Notes: generated from the letters alone by a model not told the origin. Counted from the first letter of the stretch, positions 12,626-23,839 are shown. The stretch is DNA of 64,000 nt from Ursus arctos (GCF_023065955.2 NW_026623100.1:64794727-64858726); one strand, 5' to 3'. Made by a program: numbers and translations.

Positions 12626-13389
12626 GGGGACCACAGCTAAACAAGGGGAGGAGGAGAATCAAAGGAAATAGGGTGGCCAGGAGAGTAGGTGCTGTGTATC
12701 TGAGGAGGGCATGAGATCCATAAGGCCTGCACCTGACATGTGCAGCGGGCTCTGCGAGGCCCTTCACACATTTAATTCAATTTGGTGGGACAGATAATGG
12801 CATTCCCAAAGATGAAGTCACTGGACTCCTTTGAGTGCACCTTAGGTTAACAAGGATGCTTACTTAGGCAGCCAGGGGAGCAGCAGGAGGCGTCTCCTTA
12901 AAGGAACGTACATTCCTCGGGGTTCACTTGAAGAGAAAAATTAAGAGTCTGATGTTGGAGATCAGAAACCCAAGGGGCCCCCTCAGGAAGATGGAAATGC
13001 CAGGCAGAAAATAGACCTGCCCTGCCTGGGAGCCAAGTTGCCTCCCTCTGAGGGCGTCAGCAGGGAGCAGCCCCCTCCCATACCCTTGAATGCAGGAGTA
13101 CTGTGCAGATCTGCAAGAATGGCCAACTCTCACATCTGCCACAGAGGATAGGTGTTTTATTAAGATAAATAGCGGTTTCCTCAAACCAGGAAGTGGTGGA
13201 CTGAGTTTTTGAAGCCAGTTTTATTTTAAAGTCCACGCTGCCTCCATTAAAAGGCAAAAGATATCATTCGTGTTCCCAAATGTTGACTTTCCAAGGTGTG
13301 TGACCTGGAACAAATCACTTCCTCTCTGGGATAAAAGGTAAAGGCTGAGCTTGTGTATCACTCCTGAAACGGGAACAGCCCTAATCAAC
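12626..13389. other. gene-free interval
   Basis: I see no gene or clear repeat. A minus-strand open frame of about 86 codons (13184-12924) has no recognisable features. Confidence 0.4.
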
Positions 13390-13498
13390 GATTTTTTTAA
13401 AGTCATATCTATATCCAACCTGGGGCTCAAAGCTTGAATTTATAATCCCAAGATCAAGAGTCACATGCTCTACCAACTGAGTCAGCTAAGAGCCCCCC
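13390..13498 (-). mobile_element. partial old SINE, minus
   Basis: The plus strand ends in CTACCAACTGAGTCAGCTAA followed by CCCCC, the complement of a tRNA-derived SINE head, preceded by a GGGGCTCAAAGCTTGAATTT B-box-like part. Strongly diverged and short. Confidence 0.6.
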
Positions 13499-13559
13499 AC
13501 AGATTTATTAAAGGTTTGTTAACATCACTTAACTTTTATTAGCTCCGTTTCTCCAGAAC

Positions 13560-13974
13560 CATCAAGCCCAGCGGAGGAACGGGAGCACGCCTCCCCACCT
13601 GCACAAACATGGTGGAGGCTGACGTCACAAGGGGGACGGAATCCTGGGGCGGGCGTTGGGTCACCCGCCCGCTAGTGCTGACGCGTATTGGCGGTCCTGC
13701 GCCTGCGCAAGGAGAGCAGCGGGCTAGGTGCGCGTGCGCACTGCGCAGGAGCCAGAGCGGGTTAAGACGAGGGGCGGAGACCCGGATCCCCGAGTGCGGT
13801 TCTGGCAAATCTCTGGGTTAGAGTTTTAACAACTCGGAGGGTGTGAGAGAGGAGTCGGTAATCCTCCTGGCGGCCGCGGGACCAAGTTAAATAGCTGCCG
13901 GGACAGGGGTCGAAAGCCGGGCGCGGCATGTCCCGGGTGCCGCCGAACGTACAGTGAAGCGCGCGGCGAGCAGG
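13560..13974 (+). promoter_or_regulatory. PREB: PREB CpG-rich promoter and leader
   Basis: GC- and CpG-rich DNA directly upstream of PREB. It contains a perfect palindromic CRE, TGACGTCA, at 13620-13627. Two NRF1-type sites follow, TGCGCCTGCGCA at 13698-13709 and TGCGCGTGCGCA at 13729-13740. There is no convincing TATA box. A nine-codon upstream frame (ATG at 13928, stop TGA at 13955-13957) ends 17 bases before the PREB start; it matters only if transcription starts upstream of 13928. Factor assignments are from motif recall. Confidence 0.7.
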
Positions 13975-16900
13975 ATGGGCCGGCGTCGGGCGCCAGAGCT
14001 GTACCGGGCCCCGTTCCCGTTGTATGCGCTTCAGGTCGACCCCAGCACGGGGCTGCTAATCGCTGCAGGCGGAGGAGGTGCTGCCAAGACGGGCATAAAG
14101 AATGGCGTGGTGAGAGCTCAGGGCCAGTGGGGCCGGGTCACGCCAGGGGTGATGGTGGTAGGGGGTCTTGGGGATGGCCGCACCTCAAGACCTTGCCTCT
14201 CCGCGGTGGGAAGCCTGGGCTTTTCGGGCGCCCCGGCGCGAATTTCAGCTAAGAACGTATCACCAGGAACTCCTAAGGTAGAATAAAAACAATACACAGC
14301 GCCGCTTAGGCAGGAACTTGGGCTTCAACTCGACCTCAAGAGCAGCTCCAGGGGTCTTATCCTGGTCTTTTCTGAGGAGGCCGCAAAAACTTGTCCCACT
14401 GCTCTTCAGCAGCGGCAGGAGTGCTGCATTTGGCCTTCAGGCTAGGTTTCTTCACTCCTCTGAGGGTCACCCTATTATTTTGTAAACTGGAGGTATTAAT
14501 CCAAACCCTGCTTGCTGTACAGATTTGTGTGGTTTGAAAGAAAGAAACAAAGGGAAAGAAGCAAGTAGGCTGGAAAAAACCTTTTAAAGTAGAAAGTGCA
14601 GTAACCAAAAGGGTCGGGCTTTAGACTATAGGATGTTAAATTTGCCCTTGACGTGCTCTCTGGGCACCCCTGAACTTTGCTCATCCTGGTTCTCTCTTCC
14701 ACAGCACTTTCTACAGCTAGAACAGATTAATGGGCGCCTGAGTGCCTCTTTGCTACACTCCCATGACACAGAGACACGGGCTACCATGAACTTGGCGCTG
14801 GCTGGTAACGTCCTTGCCGCAGGGCAGGATGCCCACTGTCAGCTCCTGCGCTTCCAGACCCATCAGCAGAAGGGCAAAACTAAGGCAGAGAAGGCAGGTG
14901 AGAAGCTCCCTCTTTAGCTTTGGGGAAAGGGTTAAATGAGTAAGATCACTTATTTTGGTTTCTAAAAAAAGTGGGGCTGGAAGTGTGGGTTATGGTAGCA
15001 GGCAAGAAGCCTGATGTTTACCACTAGGGAGGAGACCAGGCTACTTACTATAGAAGCCTGGAACCTGGCAGGCTCTTTGTTTTGCAGGTTCCAAGGAGCA
15101 GGGGCCTCGACAGAGGAAGGGGGCAGCCCCAGTGGAGAAGAAGTCTGGAGTTGAAACCCACCAGGAGGGGATAGAACTCAGTGTAGAGAATTTGCAAGCG
15201 GTGCAGACAGACTTCAGCCCTGATCCGTTTCAAAAAGTTGTATGCTTCAACCACGATAACACCCTGCTTGCCACTGGAGGGACGGATGGCTTCGTTCGTA
15301 TCTGGAAGGTGTGGTTTTGGGGGTTAGGGGATCAGTATCAGTAGCAACAAGACCAGAATTGTGAGAAACTGAACGTGGGTTCTGGGAAACTTGTGAATGA
15401 AGCCTGCGCTGAATGGCAGAAAAGAAGACGGGTGGGGATCATGGTGCTCTTGCCAGGTACCTGGGGTAACCATGTTGGTGGTTTGGCCGCAGGTACCCAG
15501 CCTAGAGAAAGTTCTGGAGTTCAGAGCCCACGAAGGAGAGATTGAGGACCTGGCTTTGGGGCCTGATGGCAAGGTGAGGAAGTGAGAGGGTGGTGAAAGT
15601 AGGTGATTATGCTGCTTGTCCAGTAAGTGGATCCCCTAACTGTCCATCCTTGGAATCTTGATTCCTGACTAGTTGGTAACTGTGGGCTGGGACCTTAAGG
15701 CCTCCGTGTGGCAGAAGGATCAGCTGGTGACACAGCTGCACTGGCAAGAGAACGGACCCACCTTTTCTAACACGCCTTACCGCTACCAGGCCTGCAGGTG
15801 TGAGACCCCAGAGGGTAGCTAAAAGAGGCACAGCCTAGATGTGGTGGGGGAGTGGGACAAGACTGGGGGGAACCCGGGAGGATTGCAGCCTTGGTGGGTA
15901 TTACCCCAGGCCTGACCAGGGTACAGGAGGGTACAGACCTCTGAGAAGGGCCGGGCAGGCCCCAGGAGCTGAACGGCCTCTCGTCTGGCCCCCCCCAGGT
16001 TTGGGCAGGTTCCAGACCAACCTACCAGGCTGCGACTCTTCACAGTGCAGATTCCCCACAAGCGTCTGCGCCAGCCCCCACCCTGCTACCTCACAGCCTG
16101 GGATGGCTCCACCTTCCTGCCCCTTCGGACCAAGTCCTGTGGCCACGAAGTCATCTCCTGCCTTAGTGTCAGGTGTGAGACAGTGGTGGCTTGACTGGTT
16201 GCGGGGTGCCTGGGGGAGCTCGGGAAGGTGTCCGGGCTGAGGCTCTGAAGCCCACTGTTAGTGACTGTTGCCGCACAGGCCTCCAGAACAGTGAACACTT
16301 GATTGTTTGTTTCAGTGAGTCGGGTACCTTCCTAGGCCTGGGCACAGTCACGGGCTCGGTCGCCATCTACATAGCTTTCTCTCTCCAGGTAAGGCGTCGA
16401 GGTGGGCACAGCCCTCAGGGCTCTTTGGCGGCGGGGGCGGGGATCTAGGCCTGCTTCAGTCTAAGTGTGCGGGGAAGGAGTCTGGCCCAGCCCATAGAGG
16501 AAAGGCCATCTGGGGACAGGGAGCATGTTTTCCAGAAGGAATGTTTTCAGCTGGGCCTTCCCTCACTAGTTCTTCTGTCTCCAGCGCCTCTACTATGTGA
16601 GGGAGGCTCATGGCATTGTCGTGACGGATGTGGCCTTTCTACCTGAGAAGGGTCGTGGTCCAGAGCTCCTTGGGTTCCATGAAACTGCCCTGTTCTCTGT
16701 GGCTGTGGATAGTCGTTGCCAGCTGCACCTGCTGCCCTCGCGGAGTGAGTCACTGTGGTGGGGGGTACCACCCTGCCTCTAGCTATCGCAAAACCTCGCC
16801 CCCTGGAGAATGGGCTGCTTATTTATAGCCATCGGCCCCCTTCTTGAACGGTTCTGTTCTTAGGGCTGTGAAGTCCCTCTGCCTGCTGATTTCCTTCCTT

Positions 16901-17007
16901 CCCCTTGTGCAGGGAGTGTTCCCGTGTGGCTGCTGCTCCTGCTGTGTGTCGGGCTTATCATTACGACCATCGTGCTGCTCCAGAGTGTCTTTCCAGGTTT
17001 TCTTTAG
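13975..17007 (+). CDS. PREB: PREB / SEC12, SAR1 guanine nucleotide exchange factor
   Basis: WD-repeat membrane protein of the endoplasmic reticulum that activates SAR1 to start COPII budding; also described as a prolactin regulatory element binder. Nine coding exons: 13975-14109, 14705-14897, 15088-15308, 15493-15573, 15673-15797, 15999-16172, 16316-16388, 16585-16744, 16913-17007. All introns are GT-AG and phases join exactly, giving 418 residues (human 417). The start [19 protein letters not shown] and the Gly-rich loop around residues 32-45 ([13 protein letters not shown]), part of the SAR1-activating site in the family, are intact. WD repeats fill most of the rest. A hydrophobic helix near residues 390-410 ([19 protein letters not shown]) anchors the carboxyl end. 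One change from my recollection of human is Arg to Trp in [11 protein letters not shown], a CpG-type transition. ABHD1 lies tail to tail just beyond the poly(A) signal. Confidence 0.97.
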
Positions 17008-17579
17008 CCTTGCTGCTCCTGGGAAATCGGGCCTGGACAGTGCCACCTTCTAGACCAGAGTGGAGGCCTGGACCCCGTTGCTCACCCCGTCTGGGTCCAC
17101 ATTTGGGGTTGCTTCTGATGAGACTGATGGGCATTGCCTGCCCTGCCCCGTGAAAGCTTGGCTGTGGCCCTGTGTGTGTCTGAGTCCTGGGAACCCTTCA
17201 TTCTTCATCTGTGGATCCACCCAGGACAGTGGGATCTGCAGCCCACGCCACGCCACCTGCATCCTTGCCTCTGCCTAACAGAGGCTCCAGGGTTGAGCTT
17301 GTCCTCTCCAGAAATATGTGAGGATGCCCAGGAACCCGGAGGGACTGCTGTCCATCAGTTGCTCTTCACACGAGCCCCTGGTGTTTGCTGGGGCAGGCAC
17401 TGGCCTGGAACTTGCAGTTAGGGAAGGAGGGGGCAAGAGGAAGACCCAAGCTGTCGTCTCGGTCCAGCTGGTGGCTCCAAGCAAGCATGGCTACACATAC
17501 AGTAAGTTCCTGGATGGTCTACCCTAGCCTTGAAGAAAGGGAAAATGAACCTCAGCCCATTCTTCAGGAAAAGTTGATA

Positions 17580-17585
17580 TTTAAT
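17580..17585 (-). terminator. ABHD1: candidate ABHD1 polyadenylation signal
   Basis: ATTAAA on the minus strand, 42 bases beyond the ABHD1 stop codon at 17629-17627. No AATAAA occurs on the minus strand nearby. It overlaps the PREB signal, so the two transcripts would overlap at their 3' ends. Confidence 0.5.
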
Positions 17586-17588
17586 AAA
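17583..17588 (+). terminator. PREB: PREB polyadenylation signal
   Basis: AATAAA 575 bases after the PREB stop. It shares three bases with an ATTAAA hexamer on the minus strand (17585-17580) that is the best placed poly(A) signal for ABHD1. Confidence 0.75.
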
Positions 17589-19589
17589 TAAGTGAAGGCT
17601 GAGTTAAGACCCCAGTGGTTCTCCTGTCAGCTCTTGCCTTTCTCGGAAGGTGAGAGATCCCTGAGGTTGAGCAGCTCCGCTGGGTGCTGGAAGACGGCTT
17701 TGGCGTACTGATGCAAGAGGCGGGTCATGTAGCAGTGCTGCCAGGGGAACAGCCCTTCCAGGAAGCCAATGTGGCCGCCCTGGGCTGTCATGAGCAGTGC
17801 GACGTGGGGAGAGCGTTGGGCAGCCTGTAGGGGAAGGGCTTGGGGAGGGATTGGAGAGGAGGTCAGGAACCCGGGCCTTTCCTGAGAGCCCAGGTGCTCT
17901 CCACTTGTGCCTCCTGGCCCATTTTCCTTAGGGCCTCTAAAGCATCCAGATTCAGGGTGCTCACCATGGATTGGGGAGAAGGGGTCGTCAGCTGCGTTGA
18001 GGCAGAGCATGGGGGTCTGGATGGCATCTACCTTGGTTCTTGGGCTTGCTGCTTGGTAGTAGGTAACACAGTCTTGATATCAAAGGCCACAGCTGTGTAG
18101 CGCTCGTCAAACTGGCGGATTGTGCGGGCCTGCCCATGGTAGAGGGTGGGGTAGGCTAGGGTGAGGCTAGAGAGTAAGAAGATACTGAGCAACTTTGGGC
18201 GGGGGGTGGTGGTTGAAAGGCTATACCTGTAGCACAAAGTCTACGTTCACCACCTTTTCCATCACCTTTCTATTTCTGCAAAAGATTCATAGAGGTTTGC
18301 CTCTCCTGGACCTGAGCCTGTCTGTCTCATGAGTGAGCAAACCCAGATAGAGAACTGACCCGAGCTCTGGGAGAACTGGCACGTCCGCCATCCCACCCTG
18401 TCTGCTGCCTCCTCCCACTTGCCAAGACCCTACCGGTTCACACTGTGGCAGAGCTCTGCAGTGAGGCGCTGATTGAAGAGCAGGGAGTTGAGTGGGGTCT
18501 CCAGGGAGCGGGTGGTCTCAGAGGAATCCCAGCATGCAGAAAGAGCCAGTGCTGCTACCAGCCCCGAAGCCTGCCCTGTTCGTGCTAGGTGGTTCAGCAC
18601 TAATATCCTGAAGGATGGACGAGGGCCCACGAAAGAAGGTTTTGCATTAGTGGCGAGGGACAGAGGAGAGGGGAAGAGGACATGGAGGAGGAAACAAAGG
18701 AAGACTGGGCTTTTGGGTCAAGCCCAGGCAACTTTTACACTCCGAGAGAGATTCCCACGGCCAGCAGTGGAGCTTGGGAGTAGCGCTGCTTTATGTGGTT
18801 CACGACGATCTCCAGATCTTCAGTATTGCTGGCATGAAAGGCCCTGTGGGTCTGAGGCAAACCAGATCATTGGCTAGGGAGGGAGGCCCTGCCAGAAGGC
18901 AGATCGAAGGGACATGGAAGGAGGATAGGTAGGTAGAGCCCCAGGGCCAAGGATCTCTTCAGGGAGTGGGGTGAAGGGCTATGAGGAGGAAGGTGGGTAC
19001 TCACCAGCAGTTCTTCCCCACGGCAGCCCCGGTTATTAAATACAACAGCTCTGTGGCACACACAGGTACATCTCAGCCAGACCCTCCCTAGAAGCCCCAC
19101 CCCCCTTCTGGTAGCCTTCAGAAAGACCCCAGTCAGAAGGTGCCCTTCATACAGTGCCTTCTCCCCAGAGGTATCAGGGTCTCTATTGACTTCCCTATTA
19201 CAAGTTCTCAGACCCCACCCCCTTCCTCTGGACTTGGCCCATCCTTACCTATAACCATCCCGCAGAGCTTGGTTAGCCAGTTGCAAGACATAGGAGTCCT
19301 GGCTACTGCCTGTGATACCAGGAAGCAGTAATACAATGGGCTGAGTGGTAGGGTCAGGGTACTGACCGCTGCTCTGCCGGCCAGCCCAGTCTAGCAGGAA
19401 CTGGCCTCCATCTGGGGTTTGGAGGACTTCACTGTGGTTTGGAGAAAAGGGCACACAAAGATACTATTAGGGACTCCCTGTACTTTGAAAGGTTTACCTC
19501 TCTTCCCCAATGAACAACTCCCAAACCTTCCCGTTGGCATCATTTGAGGGCATACATTATGTAAGACATTAAGACCCTAACAAGGTGTG

Positions 19590-19766
19590 GGGTGCCTGGG
19601 TGGCTCAGTTGGTTAAGCGTCTACCTTTGGCTCAGGTCATGATCCCGGGGTCCTGCGATCAAGCCCCAAGTTGGGCTCCCTGCCCAGCAGGGAGTCTACT
19701 TCTCCCTCTGTGCCCCGGTCATGCGCCCCCGCCTTCAAATAAATAAATAAAATCTTAAAAAAAAGA
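19590..19766 (+). mobile_element. carnivore SINE, plus, in ABHD1 intron 2
   Basis: GGGGTGCCTGGGTGGCTCAG head, tRNA-like segment, short CT-rich body and AATAAATAAATAAAATC tail. It lies in the intron between ABHD1 exons 2 and 3, antisense to the gene. Confidence 0.88.
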
Positions 19767-20129
19767 CCATAACAAGGTGTGATGGGACATAAAAGATTAA
19801 ATATTACCTCATGGTTGAGCAGTTAAATCGCTCTTCCATATAGCCACTCTCATTGTTCTCCCCAACGCACCGGGGTAAAGGGGGCAAAGATTGCCTTCAG
19901 TTTCAAGAAGATAGGCAGGGTTCCCCTGTAGTTGCAGCCTCATGTTTACCCCCTCTGTCCCTTCTTCCCTCCAGTGAGGGACTGGAGGCTGAGACTGCAG
20001 TAAGACCCGGAAGACGGTTTGTAGCCGCCCTTCAAAACACCATAGAGTCGGGTAGAAAGTCTCCAGAGTGACGGGACAGTGTTGCTCCAGGAAGGCCAGA
20101 AACCAGGACCCAGTCACCAGTTGAGGCCT

Positions 20130-22769
20130 CTGCAAGCACAACACAGTTTGCCTCACCCCCCTGGCATTTACAAGGCCAGCGAGGGGCCCGGCACCAGCGT
20201 GACGCTCTCCAGAGGCCGGCCTCGGGTGGTGAGAAGTCTAGCACACCTCGGTCCGGAATGGCCCAGTCACTTCTGTGAATATCGTCCAGCTAGAGCGCTC
20301 GAGAACGCCAGTCCCGGAGTGCCACCTCCCCGGCCTGACCCGACTGCCAGGGCTGGGCGCTGCCGCAGCTGACCCAGGTCCGACTCTCCCGCCCAGCCTA
20401 GCCGCGCCCCGGCCCCATTTTGGAGAGAGCGGGGAATAGGCATCGCCCAGCTGACTCCTTGTGGAAAGGGCTGGCATCCCGGTCAGAGGCTGAAGTGGTA
20501 CCGCACCATTCAGTCTGTGACTTTTGCCCTGCAGTTGAATTACACACACTGACATCTTCCTAAGACCAGCTCTGGCCATGCTGGCTCCTGGCTTTAGCAC
20601 CGCATTGCCACATATTCGCATTCCCTACGGCGTGTGCTCACTGCTGAAAGACTTCGACCACAGCATCTCCTTTTCTTACTCCTGGGGCCTGCTGTTAGAG
20701 CATACTCCAAAGGAGGAGCAGTCCTGAGGGGAACAGATTTTTCTCTTCTTTCATGCCAGCCAGAGGGAAGGTAACAGAGATAGAATGGCAGGGACAGACA
20801 GGGCAGTGGGGAGTTGGCCCTGACTTTCAATGCTCCTGCTGGTTCTTCTGGATGCTCACCAAGTGAATGAGAGGGCCTAGCCACGTGGAAGGCTTACGAA
20901 AGAGGGGTATGCTGTAGAAATCCAGAAGGCCTCAGGCTCAAGAAATAGAAATTGCATTTCTGTTGCAGGCCCTAAGGAAACCGATGATCGGATTTCTAGG
21001 TCTTCTGCAGGCTCAGTACTCAAAAAAAAGATAAATTATGAACTAGAGAGGCCAAGTTGGCAGTGCAACTGTCGTGAGATGTGACTCCTACCCTGCTCCT
21101 TAAGTCCTGGAATGATGATGCTTGTGATTCATTGTGTGCTGTGGGCAGGTACTAGGCTAAGCCCAACCTTGGCTAGGTATCTTGTAAGTGAAGAAACTAT
21201 GGCTCAGATGAAATTGTTTGCCCAGAGTCACACAGCAAGCAAGGGGCAAAGTGGAATTCACAATTCTGGTATTCCCACCAATACTAGCAGGTAAGATTTG
21301 TTGAGTGCTCATATTTCAAGCATTGTGCTAAGTGCTTTACATGATTATATCCTGTGATTTTTCACAACATTTTGGCATAGATCCTGTGATTCCCCCATGG
21401 GAACAGGTTTGAATGTTGAGTAAGTTATCAAAGGTCATGAAGCTTGCCAAATACAGCTAGAGGCGGAGCTGGGATTCAAACCTAGGTCTGAGTCTAGAGC
21501 TTGAGCTCTTAGTCATTGTACTCTTACCTCCTCATTGCCAGGATTTTGAGTTGTTATCAGTGTATGGAATCCTTGATCAAACAGCTCAGCAGTGTAGGAC
21601 AAATTAGGTCACAGGTTAATTTCATTTTAGCTCTAGTGAAGAGTTTCTTGACCCATTCTTGAGAATTAGTAATATGCCATTGGTCGCTGTGGAGGAATTG
21701 ACACTAGTCCATTACCATGCTGGACAATCCAAACTCCTCAGGACTTCCAGAATGTACTTTTCCTGCATTTTAACCAGTATTTGGAAGTCAAGGGAGGGTT
21801 TGGGATATAAAGAGGCAGAGGTCTCTGACTTCTTTGTGTCTGGTTGCAAGCCAAGGAAAATGGTTAGTTAAGGAGAGCTCTGGTCTGAAATGACTGACTT
21901 GAAATCAGGCAGAGAAGGTAAGATTTATAGGGGACTGTGAGGTTTGGATCTTTTATTAAGGCAGACAATACATGCAATGTAAGAAGCTCTGAAAATAGAA
22001 GTCTAGCTAGCATTTAAATTCTCTATAGCTCTTAAGGTCTTGAATCAAAAGGTTTTATATTAGACTCAGTTACCTAGAACAGTTTAATGAAGATTAAAAA
22101 GATTTAGATTTTTCTGGATATGTAAGTTATGTATTTTATCTAAATTTCAGTGAGAAAAATCTCCTCTTCAGACTTTCCCATTGCACCATATATACATGGA
22201 GAGCCTAGAAGTTAAAACAGGGCAGAAAGAACGTCAGGGTTATCCATTAGTCCTGAGCTAGGCGGGGAACCTCCACCAGCCGGTAAGAGAAGCAAGGCCC
22301 TACTGAGCTGATGGGGTGGTGGGAGTTCGCCAGAGCCACACAGGCCTCCAGTTCCTTTATTCGGTGAAGCTAGCGAGAAACTCAGCTAGACTGCCCTTTT
22401 TAGAAGAGGAAAGCATTTGCCTGACACCTCGGGATGCCTTCTACCCCGCGCTTCTCCAAATGTTTGCCCACATCCTCGGGAGCAGCACCCCTCCGGTGCC
22501 TGAGAGGCCCAACTGGGACGGGGAGCATACGGGCTGCGAAGAATCTAGGCAGGCAAAGAACGGACTCTCCGTTAGGTGATCATAGCAAAGCTGAACCCCG
22601 CTGCAGCAGGCGGCAAGGCTGGTGGTGGGGTGGGGGCATCAAATTTCTACCTGTTGAGAGAGGCCCAGTCCTGCCACCTCCCACAAAGGGCTCGAGCTCC
22701 TGGCTGGAAGCGGCTCCTCAAGCCCGAGGATCCTACACCTGCCGGCTGGAGCTCTGGACCCGCACCCAC
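20130..22769 (-). other. ABHD1: ABHD1 intron 1 with MIR fragments
   Basis: Intron between ABHD1 exons 1 and 2. A GC-rich part at about 20.2-20.5 kb carries no identifiable exon. Two MIR-type SINE remnants are seen, about 21105-21260 and 21290-21540 (TTGAGTGCTCATATTTCAAG, CATTGTGCTAAGTGCTTTACA, GCTGGGATTCAAACC). The rest shows no structure I can name. Confidence 0.6.
21290..21540 (+). repeat. MIR SINE
   Basis: Near full-length MIR, recognised by TGTGCTAAGTGCTTTACATG, the CAGAGGCGGAGCTGGGATTC-like core region and a GTCTGAGTCTAGAGC end. Diverged as expected for an ancient element. Confidence 0.75.
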
Positions 22770-22859
22770 GTAGGGCACGCATCTCCAGTAGTAGCCCAAG
22801 TAGAGAGTGGCGCCGAGACCTAAAAGCAGGGAGAAGGGCTCTGTCCAGGTGCCGTTCTG

Positions 22860-23330
22860 AGGGCTCTGGGAGGAGCTCGGCATCTTGGGTAGTTGGGTTC
22901 CGACCCCCAAGTTCTTGACTGGCTCCAGCGCCCGGCCCCGCCCGTTACACGCCTTGGGACGGCCTGTGCGGGGACGGCCACCCTGGCCGGGCGCCGCTGG
23001 GGGTCCGGCCCCGCCCACTGCCGCGGGGCCCAGCGGCGGGCGTGCCGAGGGGCGGGGCCGGGACCTCTCAGGCCGCGGAGCGGAGCCGAGTCCCCTCCAA
23101 GCCGCCTCCTCGCCCCGCCGCCCGGGTCGCGCGCTCGAGCACCGCCCGCTTCCGCCTCGCGGTCACCGGCAGTGCCGCCCCTTGCCAGGACTAGCGGCCT
23201 CGCCCACGGCCGCCATCTTGGTGAGAGGTGCCTCCGGCGCCTTCTTCAAACCCTGCCCCGGCCACGCGAGGTAGGCAGCCTGGTCACGGCCCCCAGTCGC
23301 CGGCACACAGGACACAGCCGCTCCTGCGGT
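22860..23330 (-). promoter_or_regulatory. ABHD1: CpG-rich region at ABHD1 5' end
   Basis: The interval just upstream of the ABHD1 start codon is strongly CpG-rich, with several GGGGCGGGG-type Sp1 sites on both strands (for example around 23049-23058). A GCCGCCATCTTG motif at about 23211-23222 matches the YY1 consensus and on the plus strand is followed by GTGAG. No TATA box is seen. Even with a damaged ABHD1 frame, the promoter looks intact. Confidence 0.6.
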
Positions 23331-23666
23331 GACATCCTGTGACCTTCACACTCAGGACATGGCCACTCGCCTTGTGACAACACGCTGCAGTCCCACCGTG
23401 TTCAGCCACTCACAGGGGCCTTCCCATACTGGACACAGACATTCACACTGTGACACCCCCCAGTGTCACACGGGTTTCAGCTGTTGAGTGCATGGCATTC
23501 CACAGAGTCACACACAATGTCACGCTGCACAGCCTCATATAATCCCTGTCGAGTAAGCACAGCAGATATGTACTCATCACCCACTTTGTACTAGGCACTT
23601 GGGATACCCCGGGATGCTGTTCCCTGTCATCACTGGAACGTGGAAACAAATATGTAATCTAACAGA

Positions 23667-23832
23667 GCAGCGGTTCTCAACGTTGACTGAAGACTGGAAT
23701 CATCTGGGAGTTTTAAAAACTACCAGCGCCCAGGCCTCACCCCCTGCTGTAGTTGGTCCGGAGAGGATCCTAGGTGTCAATATAACTTAGAAGTTTTCTG
23801 GAAGATTCAAATGTGTAGTCAGGGTTGACCCC
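23667..23832 (+). mobile_element. MER5-type hAT DNA transposon remnant
   Basis: Matches the MER5 pattern: GCGGTTCTCAACGTTG, GGAATCATCTGGGAGTTTTA, CCCAGGCCTCACCCCCTG and a terminal part resembling the inverted complement of the start. Non-autonomous and old. Confidence 0.7.
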
Positions 23833-23839
23833 CTGCCCT

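Larger units (their letters stand above)
17627..22883 (-). pseudogene. ABHD1: ABHD1, alpha/beta hydrolase 1, apparently disabled
   Basis: All nine exons of ABHD1, a membrane-anchored serine hydrolase of the ABHD1/2/3 group, can be placed: 22883-22770, 20129-19969, 19431-19249, 19050-19005, 18851-18739, 18607-18434, 18275-18227, 18129-17965, 17838-17627. They sum to 1217 bases, one fewer than the 1218 of a 405-codon gene. An amino-terminal hydrophobic segment ([16 protein letters not shown]) and the nucleophile motif GISLG (Ser at codon 203) are present, as are the downstream ADDPFSP and GGHIGFLEG motifs for Asp and His. Two lesions are seen. The exon 2 donor is GG (19968-19967) instead of GT. 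Exon 8 lacks one base near 18081-18078 (after TVAF-type AVAF), and the shifted frame stops at 18030-18028 before the Asp and His. Introns are kept, so this is a unitary, not processed, copy. A null allele or assembly error remains possible. Confidence 0.85.

Noticed and set aside
18739..18741. Apparent two-base frameshift at the end of ABHD1 exon 5
   Set aside because: Using the second of two overlapping GT dinucleotides as donor restores the phase and the 113-base length, so this is not a lesion.
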